Positions 15,433 to 25,404 are shown, numbered from the stretch's first letter. The stretch: 64,000 nt of DNA from Bradyrhizobium sp. Ai1a-2 (GCF_000426245.1 NZ_AUEZ01000023.1:43993-107992); one strand, 5' to 3'. Numbers and translations: made by a program. The notes: a model not told the origin generated them from the sequence alone.

Positions 15433-17501
15433 ATACAACGGTCGCATACGGCGCAGCCGTCGGCGGCAGCCGCAAGCCCGTTGATTGGTCCTCGGTCATC
15501 AGCGAGGCCTTCAAGAAGCTGTCGCCGCGGGTTCAGGTGAAGAACCCCGTGATGTTCGTCGTTTATCTCGGCAGCATCATCGCCACGCTTCTCTGGCTCC
15601 AGGCGCTTCGAGGGAATGGCGAAGCTCCGGCGGGCTTCATCTTCGCGGTCGCTGCGTGGCTTTGGTTCACGGTTCTCTTCGCCAATGCCGCGGAAGCATT
15701 GGCTGAGGGGCGGGGCAAAGCGCAGGCCGATGCGCTCCGCGCGACGCGCCAGCGGGTGATCGCGCGCGTCCTCAAGGAGCCGAACCGCGTGAGCGAGTCC
15801 TGGCCGATGCCAAGCGACGAACTCTCCATTGGAACCTACATCCTGGTCGAGGCCGGCGGAATCATCCCTGCGGATGGCGAAGTGATTCAGGGCGCGGCTT
15901 CGGTCGACGAATCCGCGATCACCGGTGAATCGGCGCCGGTGATCCGCGAAGCCGGCGGAGACTTCTGCTCCGTCACGGGCGGCACCCGCGTCCTGTCCGA
16001 CTGGATCATCGCACGCGTCACGGCCAATCCCGGCGAGGCCTTCCTCGACCGCATGATCGCCATGGTGGAAGGGGCCAAGCGCGGCAAGACGCCGAACGAG
16101 ATCGCCCTGACGATCCTGCTCGTCGCACTCACGCTGATCTTCCTCCTGGTCTGCGTGACGCTCCAGCCGTTCTCGAGCTTTGGTACGACCGTCAACGGCT
16201 CAGGTTCGGTGGTGACGATCACGGTGCTGATCGCGCTGCTCGTCTGCCTGATCCCGACAACCATCGGCGCATTGCTCTCGGCGGTTGGCATCGCGGGCAT
16301 GAGCCGGATGATGCGGGCCAACGTGCTCGCGACATCGGGGCGCGCCATCGAGGCGGCCGGCGACGTCGATGTCCTGCTTCTCGACAAGACCGGAACGATC
16401 ACGCTCGGCAATCGCGAGGCCACCAAGTTCCACCCGGCCCCCCGCGTCGACGAGCGCACGCTCGCCGACGCGGCCCAGCTTGCGTCGCTTGCCGACGAGA
16501 CGCCGGAGGGCCGCTCGATCGTGGTGCTTGCCAAGAACTCGTTCAACATCCGCGGCCGCGAGCTTCACAGCGCGGAAGCGATCGCCTTCAGCGCCCACAC
16601 GCGTATGAGCGGCATCAACATCGACGGCCGGCAGATCCGCAAGGGTGCGGCAAGCGCAATCCGCGCCCATGTCGAGGCGATTGGAGGGATATTCCCGCAG
16701 GAAGTGAGCCAGATCGTTAGTGATGTCTCCCGGCGCGGCAGCACGCCGCTGGTCGTCAGCGACGACGTCAACATCCTCGGCGTCATCGAGCTGAAGGACA
16801 TCATCAAGGGCGGAATCAAGGAACGCTTTGCCGAGCTGCGCGGCATGGGCATCAAGACCGTGATGATCACGGGCGACAACAAGCTCACCGCCGCTGCGAT
16901 TGCGGCCGAAGCCGGCGTCGACGACTATCTCGCGGAGGCTACTCCCGAGGACAAGCTGCGGCTCATCCGCGAATATCAGGCGGAGGGACGGCTTGTCGCC
17001 ATGACCGGCGACGGAACCAACGACGCTCCTGCGCTGGCGCAGGCCGATGTCGCTGTCGCGATGAACAGCGGCACGCAGGCCGCCAAGGAGGCCGGCAACA
17101 TGGTCGACCTCGACAGCAATCCGACGAAGCTGCTGCGCGTTGTCGAGGTCGGCAAGCAGATGATCATGACGCGCGGCGCGCTCACGACCTTCAGCGTCGC
17201 CAACGACTTGGCGAAATACTTCGCCATCATCCCGGCCGCGTTCGTCGCAACCTATCCGCCGCTCGCAACCCTCAACATCATGCATCTCCACAGCCCGGCG
17301 TCGGCGATTCTGTCCGCGGTGATCTTCAATGCGCTGATCATTGTGATCCTGATCCCGCTCGCCCTGCGCGGGGTCAAATATCGGGCCGAGCCGGCGGCGC
17401 GCCTGCTGAGCCGGAACCTGCTGATCTACGGGGTGGGTGGGATCATCGTACCATTTGTTGGTATAAAGGCGATCGACATCCTGCTGGCGCCGTTCTTCTG
17501 A
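15420..17501 (+). CDS. kdpB: Potassium-transporting P-type ATPase subunit B
   Basis: A 693-residue P-type ATPase that hydrolyses ATP to drive K+ uptake. Diagnostic motifs: TGES near residue 167, the phosphorylation motif LLLDKTGTITLGN near 322, the nucleotide-binding region, and MTGDGTNDAPALAQADVAVA near 530. The length matches the family. Its start lies inside kdpC, which suggests translational coupling. kdpD begins 50 bases downstream. Confidence 0.97.
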   Translation: MAQVDTTVAYGAAVGGSRKPVDWSSVISEAFKKLSPRVQVKNPVMFVVYLGSIIATLLWLQALRGNGEAPAGFIFAVAAWLWFTVLFANAAEALAEGRGKAQADALRATRQRVIARVLKEPNRVSESWPMPSDELSIGTYILVEAGGIIPADGEVIQGAASVDESAITGESAPVIREAGGDFCSVTGGTRVLSDWIIARVTANPGEAFLDRMIAMVEGAKRGKTPNEIALTILLVALTLIFLLVCVTLQPFSSFGTTVNGSGSVVTITVLIALLVCLIPTTIGALLSAVGIAGMSRMMRANVLATSGRAIEAAGDVDVLLLDKTGTITLGNREATKFHPAPRVDERTLADAAQLASLADETPEGRSIVVLAKNSFNIRGRELHSAEAIAFSAHTRMSGINIDGRQIRKGAASAIRAHVEAIGGIFPQEVSQIVSDVSRRGSTPLVVSDDVNILGVIELKDIIKGGIKERFAELRGMGIKTVMITGDNKLTAAAIAAEAGVDDYLAEATPEDKLRLIREYQAEGRLVAMTGDGTNDAPALAQADVAVAMNSGTQAAKEAGNMVDLDSNPTKLLRVVEVGKQMIMTRGALTTFSVANDLAKYFAIIPAAFVATYPPLATLNIMHLHSPASAILSAVIFNALIIVILIPLALRGVKYRAEPAARLLSRNLLIYGVGGIIVPFVGIKAIDILLAPFF

Positions 17502-17550
17502 GGTGCTTCTCGCGGAGGCAGAAGGCGGGATCGAGGTTAGACAGTACACG

Positions 17551-20238
17551 ATGACGGATCCGCGACCTGATCCTGACGATCTTCTCGAGGTCGTAAAGGA
17601 TGAAGACCATCGCTCAAAGCGCGGGCAACTGAAGATATTCTTCGGCGCCTGCGCGGGCGTGGGGAAGACCTTCGCGATGCTTCAGGCGGCGCGCCAGCGC
17701 CAGGCCGAGGGTGTCGCAGTCGGGATCGGGATCGTCGAAACCCATGGGCGCAAGGATACCCAAGAGCTGATGGAGGGGCTTTCCGTACTGCCGCGCAAGA
17801 TGATGAGCGGCAACGGAAGGCCTACTGCCGAGTTTGATCTCGATGGCGCGCTTGCGTCGGGATGCAGGCTCCTGGTTGTCGACGAGTTGGCGCACACCAA
17901 CGTCGCCGGCAGCCGCCACGCCAAACGCTGGCAGGATGTCGAGGAATTGCTCGGTGCGGGCATCGACGTCTATTCAGCGCTGAACGTCCAGCATCTCGAC
18001 AGCCTCAACGATATCGTCGGCGGCATCATCGGGGTCCGGGTCAGGGAAACCGTTCCGGATCGCATCTTCGACGCCGCAACCGATGTCATCCTCGTTGATC
18101 TGCCGCCCGATGACCTGCTGGCGCGCATGAACGCGGGCAAGGTCTATCTGCCGGTTTCGATCGAGCGCGCGCGGCAGAACTTTTTTCGCCGCGGCAATCT
18201 GATCGCCCTGCGCGAGCTGGCGCTTCGGCGCGTCGCCGACCGGGTCAATTCCGATGTGCGGACTTATCGCGTTTCCCATGCCATCAAGACGGTCTGGCCG
18301 ACCCGGGAACTGCTCATGGTCTGCGTCAGCGCCGACCGCTCGCAGGAGAAACTGGTCCGCGAAGGCGCGCGGCTTGCTCAGCGGCTGCACGCCAAGTGGA
18401 TCGTGGTTCATGTCGACCAGCCGTACCATGGCGACGATACGAGGGCCCGAGAAACGCTGCTTAGTATTGCTGCTTCCGCCCAGGCTGCGGGGGCGGAGTT
18501 TGCCAATGTCCCCGGACAGGACGTGGCCGAAACCCTTCTGGACTACGCCCGCAAGCGCAACGTCACCAAGCTCATCGTCGGTAATCCGGCCGGTCGGAGC
18601 TTCATGCCTTTCAGGCTGCGGCTTCAAGAGCGTATCGCGCGCGCCGCGCCGGAGATGGGCGTGATCTTGCTCAGCGTGAATGACGCCGGGCTCGCGATCA
18701 AGCGCAGGGTCGCGGATGAACCTCAGGGCTATGCCCGGGCTCTCGTGATCGCGACGCTTGCCTGCGGCGCGACGACCGCGGCTGCCGCCTGGCTGCTCCG
18801 CGTCTTCGATCTCTCCAACGTTGTCATGCTGTTCCTGATGACGGTGGTCTTCGTCGCCATGCGTCTCGGCCGGGTCGCCGGCGCCTGGGCGGCTTTGTTG
18901 TCTGTCGCCTGTTTCGACTTCTTCTTCGTCGAGCCGCGGCTGTCGTTCGCCGTCACCGACACACAGTATATTTTCACCTTTGCACTGATGCTGGTCGTGG
19001 CGCTCGTCATCAGTCAGCTCGCCGCTCGCATGCGCTCCGAGGCTCGGGTCGCTCGCGCCGGCGAACGTCGCGCGTCCGCGCTTGCCCGCATTGCGCGCGA
19101 TCTGTCGAGCGCCATAAAAGTCGAACAGGTCATCTCGGTCTGTCGCGACGCGATCACGCCCTTGTTCGGCGCAAGGGTGATTCTCCTCGTTCCTGACAAG
19201 AAAGAGCGCCTCGTTTCGACAGAGGATGCTGGTCTCGTCGATCTGTCGGTGGCCCAGTGGACCTTGGACCATGCCCAGGAAGCCGGTCTCGGTACGCAAA
19301 CATTGAACGCGGCCGACGCCCTGTATCTTCCGCTGAAGGCGTCGATGGCCACGAGGGGCGTGCTTGCCATCCTGCCGACTGATGCCTCTCTGTCAAACGA
19401 TCCGGACGATCGACGGCTGCTGGATGCCTGCTGCTCATCGATCGGGCTTGCCCTCGAACGCATCCACTTTGTCGAGGTTGCTCAGGACACGCTGGTCCGC
19501 ATGGAAGGCGAGAAGCTGCGCAATGCGCTCTTGTCGGCGGTATCTCACGATCTTAAGACGCCGCTCACCGCGATACGCGGCCTCGCCGAAACCCTCGAGC
19601 ACACAAGGGAGCTTCCCGAGGACGACCGGAGCGACCTCGCACGTTCCATCCGCGTCCAGGCCGACGAGCTCAAGCGGCTCGTGAGCAATCTCCTCGACCT
19701 CGCACGGATGCAGAGTGAAGGTGTGCGTCTCAACAAGGAATGGCATTCACTTAGCGAGATCGTCGGCAGCGCACTGGCGCAATCGGCCGCGCTTCTCAAG
19801 CCAAGGACAATTCGAACCAACCTGCCGGCCGATCTGCCTCTCGTGGAGGTAGACGCGCCGCTGATCGAACGCGTGCTGATCAACCTGTTCGACAACGCCG
19901 CAAAATACACGCCGCCGACGAGCACCATCACGGTGCGGGGCGGCGCTTCGGGCGATTCCATGTATCTCGTCGTCGAGGATGACGGGCCCGGCTTGCCGAC
20001 GACCGATCCCGACGCGCTGTTCGAGCCTTTCACCAGGGGCCAGAAGGAGTCGTCGATCACTGGTGTCGGCCTCGGTCTGGCCCTGTGTCGCAGTATCGTC
20101 GCGGCCCATGGAGGGAACATCCGGGCGGAAGCGCGCAAGCCGCATGGTGCGGCCTTTGAAATTCGGCTGCCGCTCGGCGCCCCTCCCGAAATCGAAAGTG
20201 AGGCTGTAAATGATCAAGCCACGCATTCTGATCGTTGA
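17551..20238 (+). CDS. kdpD: KdpD sensor histidine kinase
   Basis: An 895-residue membrane kinase that senses K+ limitation and phosphorylates KdpE. The N-terminal KdpD domain has Walker A GACAGVGKT at residues 32-40, then a Usp-like domain (about 250-370). About four membrane helices lie at 395-495, followed by a GAF-like region. A HisKA domain with SHDLKTPLTAIRG has its phospho-His near 667, and the HATPase carries GVGLGLALCRSIV. The ATG at 17551 is the best family match; a GTG at 17503 would add 16 residues. The 3' end overlaps kdpE by 29 bases. Confidence 0.95.
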   Translation: MTDPRPDPDDLLEVVKDEDHRSKRGQLKIFFGACAGVGKTFAMLQAARQRQAEGVAVGIGIVETHGRKDTQELMEGLSVLPRKMMSGNGRPTAEFDLDGALASGCRLLVVDELAHTNVAGSRHAKRWQDVEELLGAGIDVYSALNVQHLDSLNDIVGGIIGVRVRETVPDRIFDAATDVILVDLPPDDLLARMNAGKVYLPVSIERARQNFFRRGNLIALRELALRRVADRVNSDVRTYRVSHAIKTVWPTRELLMVCVSADRSQEKLVREGARLAQRLHAKWIVVHVDQPYHGDDTRARETLLSIAASAQAAGAEFANVPGQDVAETLLDYARKRNVTKLIVGNPAGRSFMPFRLRLQERIARAAPEMGVILLSVNDAGLAIKRRVADEPQGYARALVIATLACGATTAAAAWLLRVFDLSNVVMLFLMTVVFVAMRLGRVAGAWAALLSVACFDFFFVEPRLSFAVTDTQYIFTFALMLVVALVISQLAARMRSEARVARAGERRASALARIARDLSSAIKVEQVISVCRDAITPLFGARVILLVPDKKERLVSTEDAGLVDLSVAQWTLDHAQEAGLGTQTLNAADALYLPLKASMATRGVLAILPTDASLSNDPDDRRLLDACCSSIGLALERIHFVEVAQDTLVRMEGEKLRNALLSAVSHDLKTPLTAIRGLAETLEHTRELPEDDRSDLARSIRVQADELKRLVSNLLDLARMQSEGVRLNKEWHSLSEIVGSALAQSAALLKPRTIRTNLPADLPLVEVDAPLIERVLINLFDNAAKYTPPTSTITVRGGASGDSMYLVVEDDGPGLPTTDPDALFEPFTRGQKESSITGVGLGLALCRSIVAAHGGNIRAEARKPHGAAFEIRLPLGAPPEIESEAVNDQATHSDR

Positions 20239-20923
20239 AGATGAAGCCGACATTCGCCGCTTTGTCCGCATGGCGCTCGAAAAGGAGGGCATGAGCGTTT
20301 TCGAGACCGCCACGAGCGAGGAAGCGCGTCTCAATGCGGGCACCCGGAAGCCGGATCTGATGATCATTGATCTTGGCCTGCCGGACGGGGACGGCAAGGC
20401 GCTGATCCGGGAAGTCAGGAACTGGGTTTCGGCACCCATCGTCGTGCTTTCGGCCCGCGAGCAGGAGACCGAAAAGGTCGAGGCGCTGGATGCCGGCGCT
20501 GACGACTATCTCGTGAAGCCTTTCGGCGTGCCCGAGCTGCTCGCGCGTGTGCGCGCACAACTGCGCCGCGCAAGCGCGGTGTCAAGCGGTGCGACAGCCT
20601 CGCCGGTGGTGAGATTTGGAGAGGTGACGATCAATCTGGCGACCCACGAAATCACGCGGGCAGGCGTATCCGTGCATCTGACGCCGAATGAATTCCGCCT
20701 GCTGGCCGCGCTCATCCGCGGTCACGGCAAGGTGCTCACGCATCGGCAATTGCTGCTGGACATCTGGGGGCCAGGCTATGCCGAGCGTGCCCACTACATC
20801 CGCATCTACATGGCCCAGCTTCGCCAGAAGCTCGAGGACGATCCCTCGCAACCGGTCCATCTAATCACGGAGTTGCAGGTCGGCTATCGCCTGTCCGGGC
20901 TGGAGATCCGAGAGGACGGCTAA
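20210..20923 (+). CDS. kdpE: KdpE response regulator
   Basis: A 237-residue OmpR-type regulator with an intact receiver: the acidic pair in LIVEDEADI, phosphoacceptor Asp in LMIIDLGLPDGDG, Ser in VVLSARE and Lys in LVKPFG. A winged-helix domain from about 130 has LTPNEFRLLAALIRGHGKV. When phosphorylated by KdpD it should activate the kdp operon. It is the last gene of the operon and overlaps kdpD by 29 bases. Compare the regulator at 11802, which has lost its phosphoacceptor. Confidence 0.96.
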   Translation: MIKPRILIVEDEADIRRFVRMALEKEGMSVFETATSEEARLNAGTRKPDLMIIDLGLPDGDGKALIREVRNWVSAPIVVLSAREQETEKVEALDAGADDYLVKPFGVPELLARVRAQLRRASAVSSGATASPVVRFGEVTINLATHEITRAGVSVHLTPNEFRLLAALIRGHGKVLTHRQLLLDIWGPGYAERAHYIRIYMAQLRQKLEDDPSQPVHLITELQVGYRLSGLEIREDG

Positions 20924-21000
20924 AGCATGATCCGGAAAAGTGGAAGCCGGTTTTCCCTCGCGACAAACGCGAAGCGTTTGCGCGGAGATCATGCTCAAAC
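20924..21000 (+). repeat. Dispersed intergenic repeat, family A
   Basis: Reverse-orientation copy of 5244-5322. It starts 1 base after the kdpE stop and folds through AGCATGATC against GATCATGCT and ACGCGAAGCGT in the middle. It probably forms the 3' end of the kdp transcript. Confidence 0.8.
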
Positions 21001-21045
21001 AAAGAACTAAACCGGGATGACGACCCGAAGAGAAGTCGTCACGCT

Positions 21046-22035
21046 CTAGTGAAAATCGCCGCGCTCGATCCAGACAGTCATACCCGGCTCGAGGCCTGCC
21101 ACCTCTCCCTGCGGGTCAAGGCGCAAGCGCAGCGTATTACGGTCATGATCGCCAATCACGCGCTCGGCCTGCCAGGTTGCAAAGACGCCGAGCGGCCGCA
21201 GTTCGGTGATGGCGCTTTTGATCGCGCCATCGGCGCCGCTCCGCATCACGTTCGCCGTTTCGCCCATCGCGAGACGACTGAGATGGTCTTCGCGCACATT
21301 GAATGAGAACCATTGCTTGCCTGCCGCCTCGACCATCAGGATCGGTTGGCCCGCGCGAACGTTCTCGCCCACTTCTGCGGCGATGACGCTGACCACACCG
21401 TCGGCCGGAGCACGCAAGACCATCTTGTCGAGGCGGCGCTCGAGCACCGCGACGGCGGCCGCTGCGGCCTGCACCTGCGCGTCGGCGATCGCGCGTTCCT
21501 CCCGGGTCGGACCCGCCACGGCGGCTTCGTAGTTCGCCTGGGCCTCGGCGACGTCGGCGCGTGCGCTCGCAGCGTCGTTTTCGGCCTGGTCAAGCGCCTG
21601 CTGGGACTCGAAGTTCTGGCGTGCCAGCGTGCTGGTCCTCGTGAGCTGGGCCTGCACATAGTCGAGGCGGGCGCTTGCCTTGGCGATTGCGGCTTTCAAA
21701 GAGTCGACCTGTTCACGACGAACTCCGGCGTCGACGTTGTTGCGATTCGCGGTTGCCGAGGCGAGGGCGGCACGCGCCTGGTCCAGCTGTGCCGTCAACT
21801 CCACCGCGGAGAGTTGCGCCAGGATGTCGCCGGCGCGCACGTGTGCGCCCTTCTTGACCGCAATCGACGTGAGTTGGCCGTTGACCTCCGGTTCCACCCT
21901 GACTTCGGTCGCCCGCACGACGCCAACGATTGCGGACGGCGATCCGGAACGACGGACGGAATAGATCAGAACGCCCGCGACGAGAACGAGCGCGATCGCA
22001 GCGATGGCGACAAGCCTAGCTTTGCGCATGTCCAT
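21046..22035 (-). CDS. HlyD-family periplasmic adaptor (membrane fusion protein)
   Basis: A 329-residue adaptor for an efflux or secretion system: an N-terminal membrane anchor (residues 6-26, LVAIAAIALVLVAGVLIYSV), a lipoyl-like half (VEPEVNGQLTSIAVKKGAHV), a coiled-coil hairpin (about 80-190), and the second lipoyl half and beta-barrel (MVLRAPADGVVSVI). The start was taken as ATG GAC at 22035 after AGAGAGG; an ATG at 22029 is also possible, and the upstream TTG is unlikely. It overlaps the permease gene by 20 bases, so it is co-transcribed and is the last gene of the operon. Confidence 0.85.
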   Translation of the reverse strand: MDMRKARLVAIAAIALVLVAGVLIYSVRRSGSPSAIVGVVRATEVRVEPEVNGQLTSIAVKKGAHVRAGDILAQLSAVELTAQLDQARAALASATANRNNVDAGVRREQVDSLKAAIAKASARLDYVQAQLTRTSTLARQNFESQQALDQAENDAASARADVAEAQANYEAAVAGPTREERAIADAQVQAAAAAVAVLERRLDKMVLRAPADGVVSVIAAEVGENVRAGQPILMVEAAGKQWFSFNVREDHLSRLAMGETANVMRSGADGAIKSAITELRPLGVFATWQAERVIGDHDRNTLRLRLDPQGEVAGLEPGMTVWIERGDFH

Positions 22036-24346
22036 GGCCTCTCTTGACGGCAAGCGCCGAGATCACGGCGAGCAGGAAATAGGCCAGCGCCAGGCACCAC
22101 AGTCCGAGCCAGTCATGCGCGACTTCCCAGATGCCAGCACCGAGCTGGTTGATGCGCACGAGGCCGTCAATCGCTGAGTCGGCGGGGAACAGTCGACCCA
22201 GCGCGATGGCCGCCTCAGGGAGTGCCTCGCGCGGCCACGCGAAGCCGGCGGTGAAAAATTGAGGCAGGCTGGTTGCAAGGAGCAGGATGGTTGCGTTTTC
22301 CGGCCGCGTGAACCAGGCGCCGACGGCCTGTCCCATGAAGCTCGTCGCAAGCAAGAACACGGCAGCAAGCGCGAGGAGTTGTGGAAGATGCCCGAGCGTC
22401 GAAAAGCCGTAGATGCGCGGCAGCACAACGAGATAAAGCGCGAGCGCCGGAAGGTAAATCGTCAGATGGGCGACGCCGCGGCCGAGCACGCCCGCGAATA
22501 CTCCGCCGCCGGTCGCCAGCGCAGTACGGGTCAACATCGCCGCACCAATCAGGAGCGTCTGCTGCAGGATCAGCACAAATGCGGCCGGGACGATGTAGCT
22601 CGCATAGCCGCCCACGGGGTTGAAGATCGGCTGCAGCAGAACGTCGGCTGGACTCGAGCTCGCCAGCTTCGCCTTGACAAGGCTTCCGTCCGAGCGTGCG
22701 CCTCGCGAAACGAGCTCGGATGTCAATGTTCCGACGGCCGTGGCGACCCCGCTTGCGGTCGATCTGAATATGAACAGGTAGGTGGCATCCGCGTAGATCG
22801 GAATGTGAGCGGTGATGCCCTTGAGCACGTCGCGCTCGGTGTCTGGCGGGATTTCGACGGCGGCAAAAGCCTTCCCGCGATCGATCGCGGTGCGCGCCTC
22901 GGCGAGTGTGTGGGCGCGAACCACGACGCTCAATGCCCCGCTCGCATCCAGCGTCTCGACGATCTGGCGGCTGAGATCGCTCAGATCGTTGTCGACGACC
23001 GCGATAGGAAGCTTGCGCAGGATCTGGTTCAGATAGGGTTGCGGATAATAAATGCCGTAAACCAGGGGAGCCAGGAACAGCAAGCTGAAGGCACTCCGTG
23101 TTCCGAGCACGCGCCGCCATTCCGCCATGAAGGCGCCGCCGACGCCTCGCGGCGGGCGGTCGATCTCTGATTGCTCGGCAGGTCGCGCCGCCTCAAACCA
23201 GCCCTTGCGCTTGAGGCTCGCCATGCGCAGCAATGCGAGGCCGGCAAAAAGTATTGTCAGGCCCGCGAGCGCCGCGAAGGGAAGCGCGGAGTCCGAGACC
23301 GGCAATCCCCGTGCCGCTTGCCCCAGCAACACGGCCATGTACCAGCGCAGCGGCAGGATCGCGCTCCAGGTTTGCGCAAACGCATTCATGCCGACCGTGG
23401 GGAAGCCGACGCCGGCGTAGCCGAATGCAGGTGAGGCAACGAGGCCCGCAAGTCCGAGCCCCGTCGCCAAGTCGCGGGCCAGGAGCTGCAGCAGGGCGCC
23501 CAGCGACAAATAGGCCACAATCAGGAGGCAGCCGGCGGCGATCATCAGCGGCAGGTCTCCCCTGAAGGGGATTTGCAGCACGCCCTCCAGGAAGAGCGGC
23601 ACGGCCAGCATGATGATGAGGAAGATGCCGAAGAGGGGCGCGAGCTTGCCGACCAGCGCGACAACCGGATCGCCTCCGGCACTTTCGAGCCAGGCCCGCG
23701 CGTCGCGACGGCGGAATTCGGAGCCGACGGAATAGCCCGCGGCGAGCGTGATCACCACGTGGATGATCGTCGGCAGCAGCGCCCGCAGCAGGAACTGCGC
23801 ATAGTTCTTTTGCGGATTGACAAGCGCGATGGTCTCCCCGGCCATCGTTCCGATCGACGCGGGCGCGGGCGCGGCGCGCTTGGCAGGGGCGGCCACCGCT
23901 GCCGCGGCTGAAAGCGCGTCGTTGAGGCCCGAGGACGCAATGCCAGCCGCCGTCAGGAACTGCTGGTTATAGAACCCGACAACCTGCGGGCGGCGTTGGG
24001 CCTTCAAGTCGCGCTCGAAATCCGGCGGGATATAGATCGCCGAGATCGCCTTGCCGGACCGTATGTCCTGCACGGCCGTGGACAAGGTGCCGGAGCGGTC
24101 GACGATATTGAGACTCGGAGATGCCGCGACATATTCCACCAGCGCACGCGAAGCGTCCGACTTGTCCTCGTCGACGACAGTCACTCCGAGGCCCCGGATG
24201 ACCGGATGGCTGAAGACGGTCGTGAGGACCACGAACGCAAAGAGCGGCACGCCAAAGATCAAAAGCAGCGCCACACGATCATGAAACAGCCAGCTGCACT
24301 CGCGCTGTGCAACCAGCAGAAATCCCGGTCTCGCCGCCAGCCTCAT
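22016..24346 (-). CDS. Tandem-fused ABC-2-type permease
   Basis: A 776-residue inner-membrane protein made of two similar ABC-2 permease units of about 385 residues each. Unit 1 begins with a helix, then a large extracytoplasmic domain (VVDEDKSDASRALVEYV ... AISAIYIPPDFERDL). Unit 2, from about residue 400, repeats this order (VVDNDLSDLSRQIVETLDA ... AFAAVEIPPDTERDV). Each unit ends in about five helices. Normal members are single units that dimerise. No ATP-binding subunit is encoded nearby, so the energy source is open. It overlaps the upstream adaptor gene by 4 bases (ATGA). Confidence 0.85.
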   Translation of the reverse strand: MRLAARPGFLLVAQRECSWLFHDRVALLLIFGVPLFAFVVLTTVFSHPVIRGLGVTVVDEDKSDASRALVEYVAASPSLNIVDRSGTLSTAVQDIRSGKAISAIYIPPDFERDLKAQRRPQVVGFYNQQFLTAAGIASSGLNDALSAAAAVAAPAKRAAPAPASIGTMAGETIALVNPQKNYAQFLLRALLPTIIHVVITLAAGYSVGSEFRRRDARAWLESAGGDPVVALVGKLAPLFGIFLIIMLAVPLFLEGVLQIPFRGDLPLMIAAGCLLIVAYLSLGALLQLLARDLATGLGLAGLVASPAFGYAGVGFPTVGMNAFAQTWSAILPLRWYMAVLLGQAARGLPVSDSALPFAALAGLTILFAGLALLRMASLKRKGWFEAARPAEQSEIDRPPRGVGGAFMAEWRRVLGTRSAFSLLFLAPLVYGIYYPQPYLNQILRKLPIAVVDNDLSDLSRQIVETLDASGALSVVVRAHTLAEARTAIDRGKAFAAVEIPPDTERDVLKGITAHIPIYADATYLFIFRSTASGVATAVGTLTSELVSRGARSDGSLVKAKLASSSPADVLLQPIFNPVGGYASYIVPAAFVLILQQTLLIGAAMLTRTALATGGGVFAGVLGRGVAHLTIYLPALALYLVVLPRIYGFSTLGHLPQLLALAAVFLLATSFMGQAVGAWFTRPENATILLLATSLPQFFTAGFAWPREALPEAAIALGRLFPADSAIDGLVRINQLGAGIWEVAHDWLGLWCLALAYFLLAVISALAVKRGHGHAQS

Positions 24347-25404
24347 TGCCGTGACTGCCAGTCAAGATAGGCGCTCATTCCCGGCCGCAGCTCGGGCACC
24401 GGCTGGACCGGATAGGCGCGGATCGAGAACGTCCGCAAGTCGAAATCGCCGGAAGCACGCGTGGCCCGCCAGCTCGCATATTCGCCCTTGGTTGCAACCA
24501 GCTTGACCTCGACGGTGACGCGGCGGTCAGCGAGAGCCGGAATACGGACATCAAATCGATCGCCGACCTTCAAGCCCTTGACGAGATCCTCGCGAAGATC
24601 GAAGTGCACCCAGACGTCCGCCAAATCGATCAAGGTCACGAGCGGCACGCCCGGCGATACATATTCGCCAGGCTCGATATTGCGCTGATAGACCTGCGAG
24701 GCGACGGGAGCATAGACCACGAGCTGATCGATGATCGATTGAACGCTCTGGATATCGGCATTGGCCTTTTCGACGTTGGCCCTGGAGATCGCCCGCTCCT
24801 CCTTTGTGTAGCCATTGACAGCCTGGTCGTAGCCCGATTTGGCCTGATCGACCGCGCGTTCGCTTTCGTGCAGCGCGTCGGTCACCTGGTCGAGACGGGC
24901 TTGCGGCGCATTGCCTTGCTGGGTCAATGTGTAAGTACGGTCAAAGGTCTTCTGGGCAAGCACCTGAGCAGCCTGCGCCCGTTCCATTTCCGCCTTCCGC
25001 GCCGCTATGGTCTCCACACGCGTTCCGACGAGGACGTTGGCGAGCTGGGCCTCCGCAACAGCCTTTGCCGTCCTCATTTGCTCGTGCTTGGCGAGTGTTT
25101 CGGGGTTGTCGATCCGTACGAGCACTGCGCCGGCCGGAACGTTCTGGCCACGTTCGACGGGTATTTCCTTGACCCGCCCGTCGACACGCGCGGCGATGTC
25201 AAGCCGTGTCGCATCGACCTCGCCCTGCACGAGAAGTGGCTCCGGTCGCAAGAGGTAGAACACGGAAAGCGCGACGATGACAGCTGCGACCACAGCGACG
25301 ATGATGGAAGGAGTGCGTGTCGCGCTGCGTGCATTCTTCTCCGGTTGGGCACTTGCCGCCTCGGACGGACCTTGAGTTTCGTTACCAGAGGTCGGCGCGT
25401 CCAT
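24343..25404 (-). CDS. HlyD-family periplasmic adaptor, first gene of efflux operon
   Basis: A 353-residue membrane fusion protein: a cytoplasmic Ser/Ala-rich tail, a membrane anchor (about 31-51, PSIIVAVVAAVIVALSVFYL), a lipoyl half (DIAARVDGRVKEIPVERGQN), a long coiled coil (about 110-220) and a second lipoyl half (QLVVYAPVASQVYQRNIEPG). It differs from the adaptor at the other end of the operon, so the system has two adaptors around one fused permease. GGAGTGAG precedes the ATG. The 4-base overlap with the permease gene indicates coupling. The substrate is unknown. Confidence 0.87.
   Translation of the reverse strand: MDAPTSGNETQGPSEAASAQPEKNARSATRTPSIIVAVVAAVIVALSVFYLLRPEPLLVQGEVDATRLDIAARVDGRVKEIPVERGQNVPAGAVLVRIDNPETLAKHEQMRTAKAVAEAQLANVLVGTRVETIAARKAEMERAQAAQVLAQKTFDRTYTLTQQGNAPQARLDQVTDALHESERAVDQAKSGYDQAVNGYTKEERAISRANVEKANADIQSVQSIIDQLVVYAPVASQVYQRNIEPGEYVSPGVPLVTLIDLADVWVHFDLREDLVKGLKVGDRFDVRIPALADRRVTVEVKLVATKGEYASWRATRASGDFDLRTFSIRAYPVQPVPELRPGMSAYLDWQSRQ

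Noticed and set aside
16200..17549. 449-codon minus-strand open frame opposite kdpB
   Set aside because: Antisense shadow: low-complexity Asp/Arg/His sequence with no motif, while kdpB is unambiguous.
17974..19299. 441-codon minus-strand open frame opposite kdpD
   Set aside because: Antisense shadow of a certain kdpD; no recognisable protein features.
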